Notes under the pieces: generated by a model | Told to the model about the DNA's origin: nothing | The model's database searches: none | The model's input: the letters and a program-made list of their open reading frames with translations, nothing else | Position numbers and translations under genes: made by a program | Part shown: one piece after another, positions 12,157-27,063 of the stretch | Layout of the letters: each line of letters opens with the position of its first letter | Position numbering within the stretch: position 1 is the first letter of the stretch | DNA from: Eleginops maclovinus | Lineage: Eukaryota; Chordata; Actinopteri; Perciformes; Eleginopidae | Direction of reading: 5' to 3' | Assembly: GCF_036324505.1 (NCBI RefSeq) | Contig: NC_086366.1 | Location: 15,935,427-15,999,426, forward strand | DNA length: 64,000 bases

Positions 12157-13692
12157 ATGACGGTGAACGCTGTTACCCCATTGACTGTAAGGCTACCTTT
12201 ACACGGAAACGATCTGAAACAAAAACGCAAAAGTGGCGTTTCGTTTTCACTTTTAAATCTGCATTTAGACGAGCGTTTTAGGGTGAAAATCTGCGTGCAT
12301 ACGGAAACGCAAAAGACGGGGACAGGCGCCCTCATGTTTGTTACTTGTCCCTCAATGTGAGGACGGAGTTCCTCACTCAGGGCAAACAGAGACTCCTTCG
12401 ACATGCGAAAATTTTCATGCCACGCTTGGTCGTCTACCACCTCATTCATGAAGTTATCCCACCACTGAGAAGTCCTCCCAGGTCTCACCCACAGCTGTCT
12501 AGGTCGCCTGCTCTCTCTATGAACTTCAAGAATTTCGAGAACGTAGTTCATATTTTTGGTCTGTTCTTTACTACTCTCGCTCATCATTGCTGTTATCTGA
12601 TGAAATGACTCTTGAACGTCAATTACAGCGCCTAAGGCGAGTTGAAAGTCCGCAGGGACGGACATGTTGATAGCCTTCTAATGTGTTTCCCTCGGTTTTC
12701 TGGCGCTTTATTATGCTTGTCACGTCATTTCTATGTGACAAGAAACGAAGTTTTGCGTTTTTCATCCTTTACACGGTGGCACGACAGTGGAGCGTTTTCA
12801 AGAATTCCACTCTGGAGGGTGGTTTCACTTTCTTGCGTTTTCATCCCCCCAAAACGCCGTTTCCATCTAAACGATATAGTGCATCCGCAAAAATGTTTTG
12901 CGTTTTTAAGCCGTTTTCGTTTCCGTGTAAAGCCACCCTTAAAGTGTTACCCTCAAACTCCCTGAATTCTGGGAATCATCTGCGTCAGCATGGTTTGCCC
13001 AGACTGAAGCGCAGTTCGCGTTGCGTGAAATCCCCGTTGATACTACACGTTACGACTACGTTGTATCAGCTCTTGGAAATTCAACAGCATCCAGAGTGGT
13101 GAGCCTCCTTAAAAATCCTCCCGCAGCTGAAAAGTATGCAACACTTAAAGCCCACCTGTTGAAAACTTTTGAACTGTCAGATGCTGAGAGAGCCAGCAGG
13201 CTTTTCTCCCTTCAGGGACTGGGTAACAGCAAACCGTCTGAGCTCATGGACCGTATGCTGGATCTCCTAGGTGAACACAGACCCGATTTTCTTTTCATGC
13301 AACTTTTTCTGCGTCAGCTGCCTTCCCAAGTCAGAGCTGCATTAGCAAACACCACAATCACTGATTGTCGGAGACTGGCTGAAGAGGCTGATACATTTTT
13401 CCTGGCGAGTCAAGGGCACTGTGTCATGGCGGCGCTCCTTCTTGAGCACTTCGTTCCTGTGCCACAGGACGATTCCGCACTCATTGCTGCAACATCTTCT
13501 CGTCGGCAGCAGTTTTCAGGCCGGCAGCAGTCTACAGGTCGGCAGCAGTTTTCAGGTCGGCAGCAGTTTTCAGGCCCCCAGCAGACTTCAGGTATGTGTT
13601 TTTACCATGAGAAGTTTGGACCGAAGGCTCTTAAATGCCGTCCTCCATGCAGTATCGGCGGGTCGGGAAACGCCAGGGCCGGCGCTCAGTAG
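12157..13692 (+). pseudogene. Ty3/Gypsy gag, interrupted by a DNA transposon
   Basis: An ATG at 12157 opens a short gag start (MTVNAVTPLT) that is cut at about 12188 by the Harbinger element. Gag resumes after about 12943 with KLPEFWESSASAWFAQTEAQ, a capsid/matrix motif common in fish Gypsy elements, and runs to a stop at 13690-13692. A Q-S-R-Q-rich tandem repeat (about 13500-13590) precedes a Cys/His-rich segment (CFYHEKFG...KCRPPC) that replaces a classical zinc knuckle. The protein would package element RNA into virus-like particles. The copy is dead because of the insertion. Confidence 0.85.
12188..12942 (-). mobile_element. PIF/Harbinger element (about 750 bp) nested in gag
   Basis: The ends are inverted repeats of about 40 bp sharing CTTTACACGGAAACGA: left copy from 12188, right copy reading inward from 12942. 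The flanking trinucleotides are TAA and TTA/TAA, fitting the 3-bp TWA target of Harbinger elements. The minus strand carries an open frame (12665 to 12147) whose middle resembles the N-terminal part of HARBI1/ALP1-like transposases (RQLWVRPGR, FRMSKESLFAL, LRPHIEG). It then runs straight into the terminal repeat, so the DDE catalytic part is missing. This is an internally deleted, non-autonomous copy. Confidence 0.8.
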
Positions 13693-14490
13693 TGGCCATG
13701 AGCGTTGGCCGCGTAGGCAGGCTGCTTTTCATCCGTGACAGCATCTCCGGACGACGTTTCCTGTGCGACACGGGAGCACAGAGGAGCGTCCTGCCTGCAT
13801 CCCGTTTGGACATTGCGACCGACAGCCATGGCCCCCCTATGGAAGCTGCTAATGGGACCCCCATCCGCACATATGGAAAGAGGTATGTTGAGTTGTGTTT
13901 CGGAGGGCATCGGTTTGGCTGGGATTTTGTTACAGCCAACATTGCTTTTCCCCTCCTTGGTGCCGATTTTTTGTGTGCACACGGACTGTTAGTGGATGTC
14001 AAGAACCGCCGTTTGATTGACGCTGTCACGTTTTGTTCATATACGTGCACGCTCAGCGGGGCTGACTCCATACAACTGTCTAGCATGCTCTCATCCTCAG
14101 ATGACTTCCAACGTCTACTGGCTGGTTTCCCGGCCCTCACTCAGCCCACTTTCTCGGCGTCTGCCGTGAAGCATGGTGTGGAGCACCATCTCGCCACTAC
14201 TGGTCCACCCGTTTACGCCCGTGCTCGGCGCCTCGACCCGACCAAGCTTGCCGTTGCAAAGGCTGAGTTTGCTAACATGGAGCGCCTGGGCATAGTCCGC
14301 CGATCCGACAGCCCGTGGGTGTCACCCCTCCACATCGTCCCCAAACCCGGTGGCGGCTGGCGCCCGTGTGGCGACTACCGGCGGCTTAATGAGGCAACGA
14401 CACCTGACCGATACCCAGTCCCGAACATACAGGATTTTTCATCACACCTGGCTGGTATGGTGATTTTTTCCAAGGTTGACCTCGTCCAGT
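13635..14490 (+). pseudogene. Ty3/Gypsy pol: protease and start of reverse transcriptase, truncated
   Basis: This frame is offset by -1 from gag and overlaps its end by 58 nt, as in elements that frameshift between gag and pol, although a mutation would look the same. It shows an aspartic protease with FLCDTGAQRSVLP (active-site D-T-G) and the conserved LLGADFL. The start of the reverse transcriptase follows (HIVPKPGGGWRPCGDYRRLN, then KVDLV). The frame ends abruptly at about 14490, before the YxDD catalytic box, and joins unrelated repeat DNA. RNase H, integrase and the 3' LTR are absent. Confidence 0.88.
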
Positions 14491-14800
14491 ACGCTGTTTA
14501 CTGACCCACAGACAGGACAAGACGAACTAAAACAACACAGTGGGAGACAGGACTATTTAAACATGAGGTAACAGGGAACAGGTGGAAACAATCAGGGGCG
14601 GGGCTGACGCTGACGAGGGCAGTGACAGGGAGTCAAGAGACTGGAACAACACACAGAAGGTGAGTACCAAAATAAAACAGGAAGTGGGAGAAAAGACAAA
14701 AAAGACTAAACAAAACATAAAACATGACCAACCATAGACCTGGGGCATGATGACCCAAACAAGAAACTTGACAAGACTAACATTTTTGAGACACAACACA
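14491..14800. repeat. Right part of the host interspersed repeat
   Basis: The sequence after the Gypsy break (AGGTGGAAACAATCAGGGGC, then ACCCAAACAAGAAACTTGAC) is of the same general style as 11728-11919 and resembles a known teleost interspersed repeat. Both halves bracket the retrotransposon fragment. Family and ends are tentative. Confidence 0.35.
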
Positions 14801-17800
14801 ATATCCACTTTTATATATTCAACAGGGTTAAAGAAGTAGTTCAGGCATATTGGGTAATTCACATATTGTTTTGTTGACAATTAGTTAAACTGTATATTGA
14901 ATTGGAAGCTGGAGCCAGTTTTAATTCAGCATAAAAGCAAGAACCTCAGGAAAGAGCTAGCCAGGCTCTGACTTGAGGTAGAACAACTCACCTACCATAA
15001 TCCCCCATGAAGCAACACATTTGAACGTTTCACTCATGTCATTGTAATTTTATGTTAACTAGTGAGCGCAAGAGGTACTGGTAGGCAGATTTTGATACGT
15101 ACAGTATAGACACAACCAAGTTATTAGGCTTAGCTAACTTGCTGCTGAATGTAGCTAATATATATCTATAAATATATTTAGGAGTGATTTCAGATTCAGT
15201 AAAAAAGTTGAATGGATGTCCATAAATGTTAAACTATTCAGTTTAGTTTAGTTTAGTTTAAAACAAACATTTCAGATTTAGGCCTACACATTTGGGATTT
15301 GACGGGTGGTTTAAACAGGTACTCAACCGTGTGTGATTGTGCTTCGTTGCTCTGTCAGACAACACAAGTGCAATTTGTGCCTTTAACATGCTCCATTTTG
15401 CCCTCTAACTGTGGGCATTCTAAGCCTTAATGGTGGCCTCTGCCTGGGGTGGGTTTAAATGGCTTGCTGGGCTGGACTGTTTCAAAAAGCTATTGAGGCA
15501 AATGTTGTCCAAACTTTGAAAAGAAGCTTCCCTCTTTTCCGCTCAGTAATACCCTACTGCAGGATTTCAGATCCAGGATCGAGAGACTGTGTCTGATGTT
15601 CAAGGTTTGGACACTGAGAGAGGCACACTGACAAATGGCTGAGATAAGAGCGGAGCTGATCAGATCTCACTACAACAAACAGGGAGAGTGCTTCCCCTGT
15701 GAGGAGAGAAGGATGCAGCTCCAAACTGGGCTTCAGCCAGCCTCTCCACAGTGGACTGTGCTACATGAATAAATGAATTAATGTAGTGCCTATGGGGCGT
15801 CTGTGACACCAAGGTGACAGACTGTTATTGTTGTTGTTGTTGAGGGTTTTACTCATGAAATTTAGATTTCTGAACAAAGATCATTATAAAAGCTTATGTT
15901 CATACTTTGTGTCTTGTCAGTGACTCAATAATGTATTAACTTTGCTGATAGTTTAGTGGCCTTGATAACTTTGTGGCGGTTTCATATACGTAATATCAAG
16001 ACCTACTCTCATTAATTTGAGTGTTTCGGAAGTGTTTTCAACAGTGTTTTAAATGTGATCATTTTGGAAGATTTGGTGTTTTTGATTTGTATGAGAGAGG
16101 AGTATTTCAGTCATTTTGTCAACCACATTTGTATCAGAGAATTGACTATATGACATCCCAGTATAAGTGAGGCTGTAGCCATTACTGATTATTTTAATTA
16201 TCAAGTAACATGGTTAATATTAATTTAAGTTTCCACAAAGCTGCGGTTGACATCTTCAAATGCTTATTTTAGAATATTTCATTAAATGAAGTTATTAGAA
16301 GCTAACAGAACAGAGAAAATGAGTGTTAAAAACGACTGTCTGATGCAGGACTGTTTTATCAGACCGAATTATTGTTAAAATACTTTTAAAATAATATCTA
16401 ATGGATAAAAACAAAACATAAACTTCTTGTGTGATTTGTATAAAATAATTAGCCAAGACACATTTCATATAAGGGACTATATTACATGTGAAAAAAAGGT
16501 TAATGAAGGATAAATAACAATTTTATAGAAGAACTGATCACATACATGCATATCCTTGAATGAAAATGACCTTAATCTTTGCCAAACGACTTCTAACACA
16601 TGACTTCCGTGAATGGCAGCTCTGTTAATCACTTTTGACTGTCTTGGAGAATACATTTCACCAGAAGAGGGAGACAATGAGTCCCAGTGAGAGTGACAGC
16701 AGCTGTGTCATTGCTCCTCTTTTTGCATCTGCAGAAGAACAACTGAGCCCAGAACTAATATTATCATACATTATAAACTTAACAAACCCTAGTGTTAGTC
16801 ATTTCAGATGCTGCTCTTCTAATTTCAAATGCAAGTCATGCAAATACTGAAATGCTCATTGTTTGATTTCCAAATATTTCCAGGCACCTGTTACATGACT
16901 CGAACAGATTTCTGGGATTTGGCCTTGACAGTTGGACAAGGAGGAATTTTCTTCCCGGCATTTCTTCCCATCACCTGGACTCTGACTAATCCCACGGCAT
17001 GCATATGGGAGATACATAAACAACCTTTGTATTACTGTAAATAGTATTTTACCGACAAGGATTAAACAAGTCATTACTTTTCATTTAAATAAATCAATAA
17101 TTCGTCTGAGAGGCGACGTGGAGACAGGCTTTGATCTCCCTTGAATAATCCTCTCACCTTTTTCAAAGAGCACATCTCAGTTATTAATTATTCTTACTAT
17201 TCTTAGAGTTAATGATTCCTTTATGCTGCCACTCAAGCTTCCTTTTTTTATTGCACTTGACAAAAGATGACATTTTAAATACAGAAAAGGAATATTGAAA
17301 CCGTATGACTGTGAACAGAGGAGAGGAGAAAGTCTCATCTGTCAGCGAGCGGACAGCACATATTCATTTTGTTTCTGAGTGTTGAGAGATGATAGCTTTG
17401 GATTCCAAATGACGGGGATTGACATGATATGAGACTTTCAACAATCTGCAATAATGACCTTTCCACCGAACTTACAAACTGTCAGGTAATAAAGTGTCTC
17501 AGGTGCAAATGGCCAATCTTTTGGCACGGGTAAAAAGGGTTACCTAGCAACACCCGGTGTCCTATCAATAGGTAAGCTTGGAGGTATCTCTGGAGATGCA
17601 CCCCCCTACAAAGACCTGGTTCAGCCTGCTTCAACAGGCCCCATGACCCCCCTGGACAAACAACAGCCTCATTCTCTGCACCACTGCTGACCTCATTGTC
17701 TCTTTGTGAAGGGAAAATCCAGAGTTGCATTCTGTTAAATGGTGCATCAACTGCGAGCGGGACACAGCTCTCTACCCCCAGCACAGGCCTGCATATGAGC

Positions 17801-17826
17801 AGGGACACCGCTGCCTTTTCCTCAGG
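14801..17826. other. Intergenic region upstream of tmprss5
   Basis: No supported exon. A (TTTAG)n mini-run lies at 15240-15260. A GC-richer, complex stretch lies at about 15430-15770; it contains a 45-codon ATG frame (15635-15772) of unknown meaning. The tmprss5 promoter and 5' UTR should be near the right edge. Confidence 0.5.
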
Positions 17827-17844
17827 ACTGTACGGCAGGAAAAC

Positions 17845-22936
<5,092 letters not shown>

Positions 22937-22954
22937 GGGGGGCTCCCAGAGAAG

Positions 22955-22969
22955 TAGCAGAGGGCGCTG
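22955..22969 (+). promoter_or_regulatory. CTCF-like motif at the tmprss5 3' end
   Basis: TAGCAGAGGGCGCTG contains a full match to the YAGRKGGCRC part of the CTCF core. It lies a few bases past the last tmprss5 codon, about 200 bp before a second, weaker CTCF-like motif and the pih1d2 promoter. Confidence 0.4.
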
Positions 22970-23161
22970 TTGGTGTTTGAGACATTTTAAAAACAGAGTT
23001 GATATTTTTACTTTAAATGTCCGTTGTATTGTGTACACATTAAGACACTCTGAAGACATAAATATACATATTTACGTAAATTTTTGTATGTATTGAATAT
23101 AAATTATGCCTATTATTAAACTGTGCCCGGTGTGATTACTGAGTTGCAACTCTGGCTTTGA

Positions 23162-23175
23162 CCACCAGGCGGCTT
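23162..23175 (+). promoter_or_regulatory. Weaker CTCF-like motif upstream of pih1d2
   Basis: CCACCAGGCGGCTT matches the CTCF core at 11 of 14 positions. It sits 12 bp before the X-box-like site and pairs in the same orientation with the motif at 22955. Confidence 0.3.
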
Positions 23176-23186
23176 CCTCCTAACAA

Positions 23187-23200
23187 GTTTCCATAGCAAC
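23187..23200 (+). promoter_or_regulatory. RFX X-box-like site in the pih1d2 promoter
   Basis: GTTTCCATAGCAAC fits the RFX palindrome GTNRCC-N(0-3)-RGYAAC with a perfect AGCAAC half-site and one mismatch in the other half. It lies about 230 bp before the pih1d2 ATG, the usual distance for X-boxes of ciliary genes. PIH-family proteins assist axonemal dynein assembly and are typical RFX/FOXJ1 targets, so the site fits its gene. Confidence 0.6.
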
Positions 23201-23430
23201 TAACAACATTAGCTAAGAATCGTTAGTTGTTTCACAGACTTTAACTAACCGAAGTGTGTTTTAATATCTTTGTTTCACATTTGGAGCCGGTCAATAGCAC
23301 AACTAATGTATTGTACTGTAGACAAGCTATTTGTTCTAAATTCAACTATTTAACGCTCACGCTCTACCTTTAGTGGCTTCTTCGCCTCAACACTAGTGTT
23401 TGCTAACTCCAAAGGTAAAGTCACCTCAAG

Positions 23431-25589
23431 ATGTCTGGCAGCACAGGGGATGTGTTACAGCAAGTCAACCAGTTCTGGTCCATCCTGGATGATCTTTCTC
23501 AAAATGACCCCGCAGCGTACCGTGAGTTGATTGAGAAGCAGATGAAAGAAGGAGCTGGATTCAGTGCACCGCCTGAGCTCCACTCCTGTATTTGCACTGA
23601 AATTGAGGTAAGTTGCGTCATTGGCATCAGCCTAAAACTGAGTGTTCACAAGGTAACTTAAGCTGCCAAACCTGCAATATTAAAATGCTCTCACGACAAA
23701 CAGTGCGTCACAGCAGAAAAAGCACAGGTGTTTCTTATTAATAATGAACCCGTGCCAGGTAAGTGAGCTATATTACAGGTGCTGAACCAAATGACATGAC
23801 TGCCACTGCTAATGCTTTAAACATTCCTCTGTATGTCTGTACTGCTTGTGCCTTAACCTGTTGCAGTCTTCTTAAGATGTGCAGTACAAATAGATTGTTA
23901 GTAAGTAACAGATATAAGTTTAAGTACTTAGTGTAGGAATACTTTCTTACATGTAAAATAGTCCTGCATTGAAAAGGTAACTCAAGTAAAAGTTTAAAAA
24001 GTTAGCATACAAATATGCTATGTGTGTACAATGTGTATCATCTACTGCACCTGCCCGTCTAAAAGATCTTAGACTAAATGATCACTCAATTACTAGATAA
24101 GATTACACAATTATTTTTAATATATTGCGTAATCTACAAATGATTTATGAAGGGGCCCATCACAAACTCCCATAGCCCATTTTAGCATCTTAAAAATGGA
24201 TTGTTCTGTCCAACCAAGAGTATAACATAAAAAAATATTCAGTTTGCTGTTACAAGATTGAGAAAAAAACAGACAAAACAAACGTGTGCAGAAGTTTAAC
24301 TGGTAATTATTTTCAATATTTTAGCTTAAAAAACGGCAATGGACCGTCCACTCCACTTTCTATCCCTTAATAGAAAAGCTGCCACCCCTGTGTGTGTTAT
24401 GAGTTCACAGATAGGGTGTGTATTGACAGGTGTTACATCTGTGTCCTCAACAGGAGCCAAAGAAAGGGTCACTGTACATCAACATATGCAGCTGGAAACG
24501 TGTGCCTGCACCTCAGGATCCCAGCAGGCCTTTACCTGTGTGTGCAGGAAAACTGGAAACAGACGAGTATGAAGGTCAGAGTAAAAGACAAAGCTGTGCA
24601 GCATCACAAGCTAAAGAATCGTTAGATTTAGACAAGAAAAATAATACATCGTAGTTTTTCCCTCACAGTTTGCTGCACCGTGTTGGATGTGGCATTTAAC
24701 CCTGCAGTGCTACAGGAATGTAAGAAAGACAAAACAGAAGTATATATGCTGGCTCTGAGCTTTGCCCAGCAGCATCATGGGATGAGGTTATCTCAGGAGT
24801 ACACTGTCGTCAGCTGCAGCCCAAAGAGTAACCCAGAAGACCTGCACCGCCGGCTTGGGTTTCAGCAGTGGCCTTACACCTCCAGTAAAACAGACACAGG
24901 TAGGGCAATATGTTTTATACCCCAATAAGCTGCTACAAGACCTTTATGGGGTATCTATTTTTCTTAGCTGCTGCAGGTGTATTATCTTTCACCTTCTACC
25001 AAAGTTCCTAATAATCCATCGTGTTTTTCTTACAGCCAGTAAGACCCCAGCTGCCCTCCTGCAGCAAATCAGCGCTCTACGCTCAGAGGAACAACACCAG
25101 GACCCTGCAGTCCAAATTGAACGTAGACCTGCAGAGCACAAAAATAAGGATTTGATCCAGGTCATCTCCACCACGTTTGTGCAGCCTCAGAAGCCGGGGT
25201 ATGGACTTGAGGTGAAGACAGATAGGGAAGGAATTGCTCGCAGCATGGAGCTCACAGTGGAGCTGCCAAAGGTTTGCTCCATGTCGGAGTGTCAGCTGAG
25301 AATCTCCAAGGTAAGCAGTTAATCACTCCGTTGAAGAATAATGAACAACAACCAATGTGTGGCAGAGCGTAGTGGGATGTCATAAAAAATACATAATTGG
25401 TATCGTGTACTTTTGTGAGAAAAACTGAGTGAGTGTGATTTTCTTTGTCTACAGGACGACGTCTTACTGGAGGTGGAGGATATCTACTATTTGCTTCTGG
25501 ATCTCCCCAAACCTGTTATTGAAGACACTGCATCTGCCATTTTTAACAAGAAGAACCGAAGGCTAACTTTGAGAGTGGATGTTTTCTGA
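23431..25589 (+). CDS. pih1d2: pih1d2, PIH1 domain-containing dynein-assembly/R2TP cofactor
   Basis: Five exons join in phase to 312 aa (human about 315): 23431-23607, 24454-24574, 24669-24899, 25036-25310 and 25455-25589. PIH proteins bridge HSP90/R2TP chaperone machinery to clients; PIH1D2 is linked to R2TP-like complexes and preassembly of motile-cilium dynein arms in the cytoplasm. The N-terminal PIH region spans exons 1-3 (FWSILDDLSQNDPAAYRELI, then GSLYINICSWKRVPAP and VLDVAFNPAVL). A CS/alpha-crystallin-like C-terminus (ELTVELPKVCSMSECQLRIS ... RRLTLRVDVF) ends the protein. The start is the first ATG of an N-terminus matching the family. AATAAA at 26313-26318 is the likely polyadenylation signal. 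The gene is convergent with dixdc1. Confidence 0.95.
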
Positions 25590-26157
25590 CAATTTGTATT
25601 AAAAGGGAAATATGAAGAACAGAGGTGCTCAGTGGTGCTGGAAATGGGCAGAAGAAACTGTGAAGCTAGGAATGCCTTCTGACACTGAGAAGACCTCAAG
25701 CCAAAACAAATTAAATTCATGCTATGGAATCTGAAAAGCCTCAAAAGCCTTACAGTAATAGACAGATCCCCTGTAAACTGATCTGCTCCAAATCCATGTG
25801 GCTTTGTGCGGGAAAGGATATATACAAAAGAATCCCTCTCATTTTTGTTTGTATCCATGATTTGTTTTTGTTTAGTTTTTACCTGTGAATTTCTGGAATT
25901 GGCCAATTTCTTCTTCTTCTCTTAGTTAAGACAATATATTTAGGAGGAATCAAAAATACTTTCAGACATAGAAACAAAAAGCTGGCTTTCATAGATTGAA
26001 AAAGAAAAATGTATCCACAGTCAAGGCAACAGGCAAGGAAAAATACATTTTAAATGTTAATCATATTATCAGATTAAGGTGTGTTACAGCATTATATTTT
26101 ATATATATATAAAATATTTCACAGTACCTCCATGTCAGTACTGCTGAAAGGTTATGC

Positions 26158-26162
26158 TAATG

Positions 26163-26214
<52 letters not shown>

Positions 26215-26225
26215 TAATAATAATG

Positions 26226-26272
<47 letters not shown>
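26158..26272. repeat. (AAT)n microsatellite, about 110 bp
   Basis: A long AAT/ATA trinucleotide run with a few GAT interruptions, lying in the probable 3' UTR of pih1d2 just before AATAAA at 26313. The open frame of poly-Asn across it is an artefact. Confidence 0.97.
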
Positions 26273-26274
<2 letters not shown>

Positions 26275-26573
26275 GATCAGCCACACACTTTTGTGAAAGA
26301 GTGAGATTCAAGAATAAAATGGTTGAATGAGACCCAATGTTTTACTGAAACAAATGTGTCACTTCGTCCTGTGCTCGGTGGGTTGATACAGCAGCAAGCG
26401 TTATTTTTAACCCTGAACAATTAATTGACTTTAATTGCAATCTATTGGTTTTGTTTTTAAATGTGTGGGTGTATAAGTGTAGGTGTATAATGGCTGGGAG
26501 CTGGAGTACAGAGTAATTACTGCAGGCCTGTAAATAATTGACAACAGAAGGATCCATGCTGCAATAATTTATG

Positions 26574-26579
26574 TTTATT
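26574..26579 (-). terminator. dixdc1: Candidate dixdc1 polyadenylation signal
   Basis: AATAAA on the minus strand, about 490 bp past the dixdc1 stop codon. It lies only about 260 bp from the pih1d2 signal on the other strand, so the two convergent transcripts end close together. Confidence 0.4.
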
Positions 26580-27063
26580 AAAACATCAAAATTGATGCAG
26601 AACATTAACATCACTATTTGGCAATCTGGAACATGTGAAAAATGTCAGTAAACATTTGTATTTTAAGGTCTGCATATTATGCACTGTTACAGCTTCTAAG
26701 AGCACAGGTCGTGATGTGTTATTTATTGTACATTGAAAAAAGCAATCTTTCATATTTCAGATTCACATCACTTACATGACCATAAATTGTTTGTCTTACA
26801 AATACATTTAGGAACTGCAAAAATGTACAATATTCATACCTTCAAAATAAAAAAAGTGGTACTAAATGTCAAAGGTCAGATTATTTATATGAAGCATTCA
26901 CTTTTAAAACATGGTTTTGTATCACATTGGTGTTAAACCCCTTGGTCCAAGTTAATTGTATTATTATTATTATTCTCTATAATGGCATCACAAGTGTTTT
27001 CAGTGAAATCCTGGTCCAGTGGCAACAACTGAGGTTTGTAGTGGTGTTCTGTGGCTTTTGGCT

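Noticed and set aside
12642..13102. Plus-strand frames of 107 and 139 aa
   Set aside because: Antisense of the Harbinger element and its terminal repeat; no protein-like similarity.
13631..14140. 169-aa minus-strand frame
   Set aside because: Antisense shadow of the Gypsy pol frame, which has clear protease and reverse-transcriptase motifs.
26081..26296. 71-aa poly-Asn frame
   Set aside because: Translation of the AAT microsatellite.
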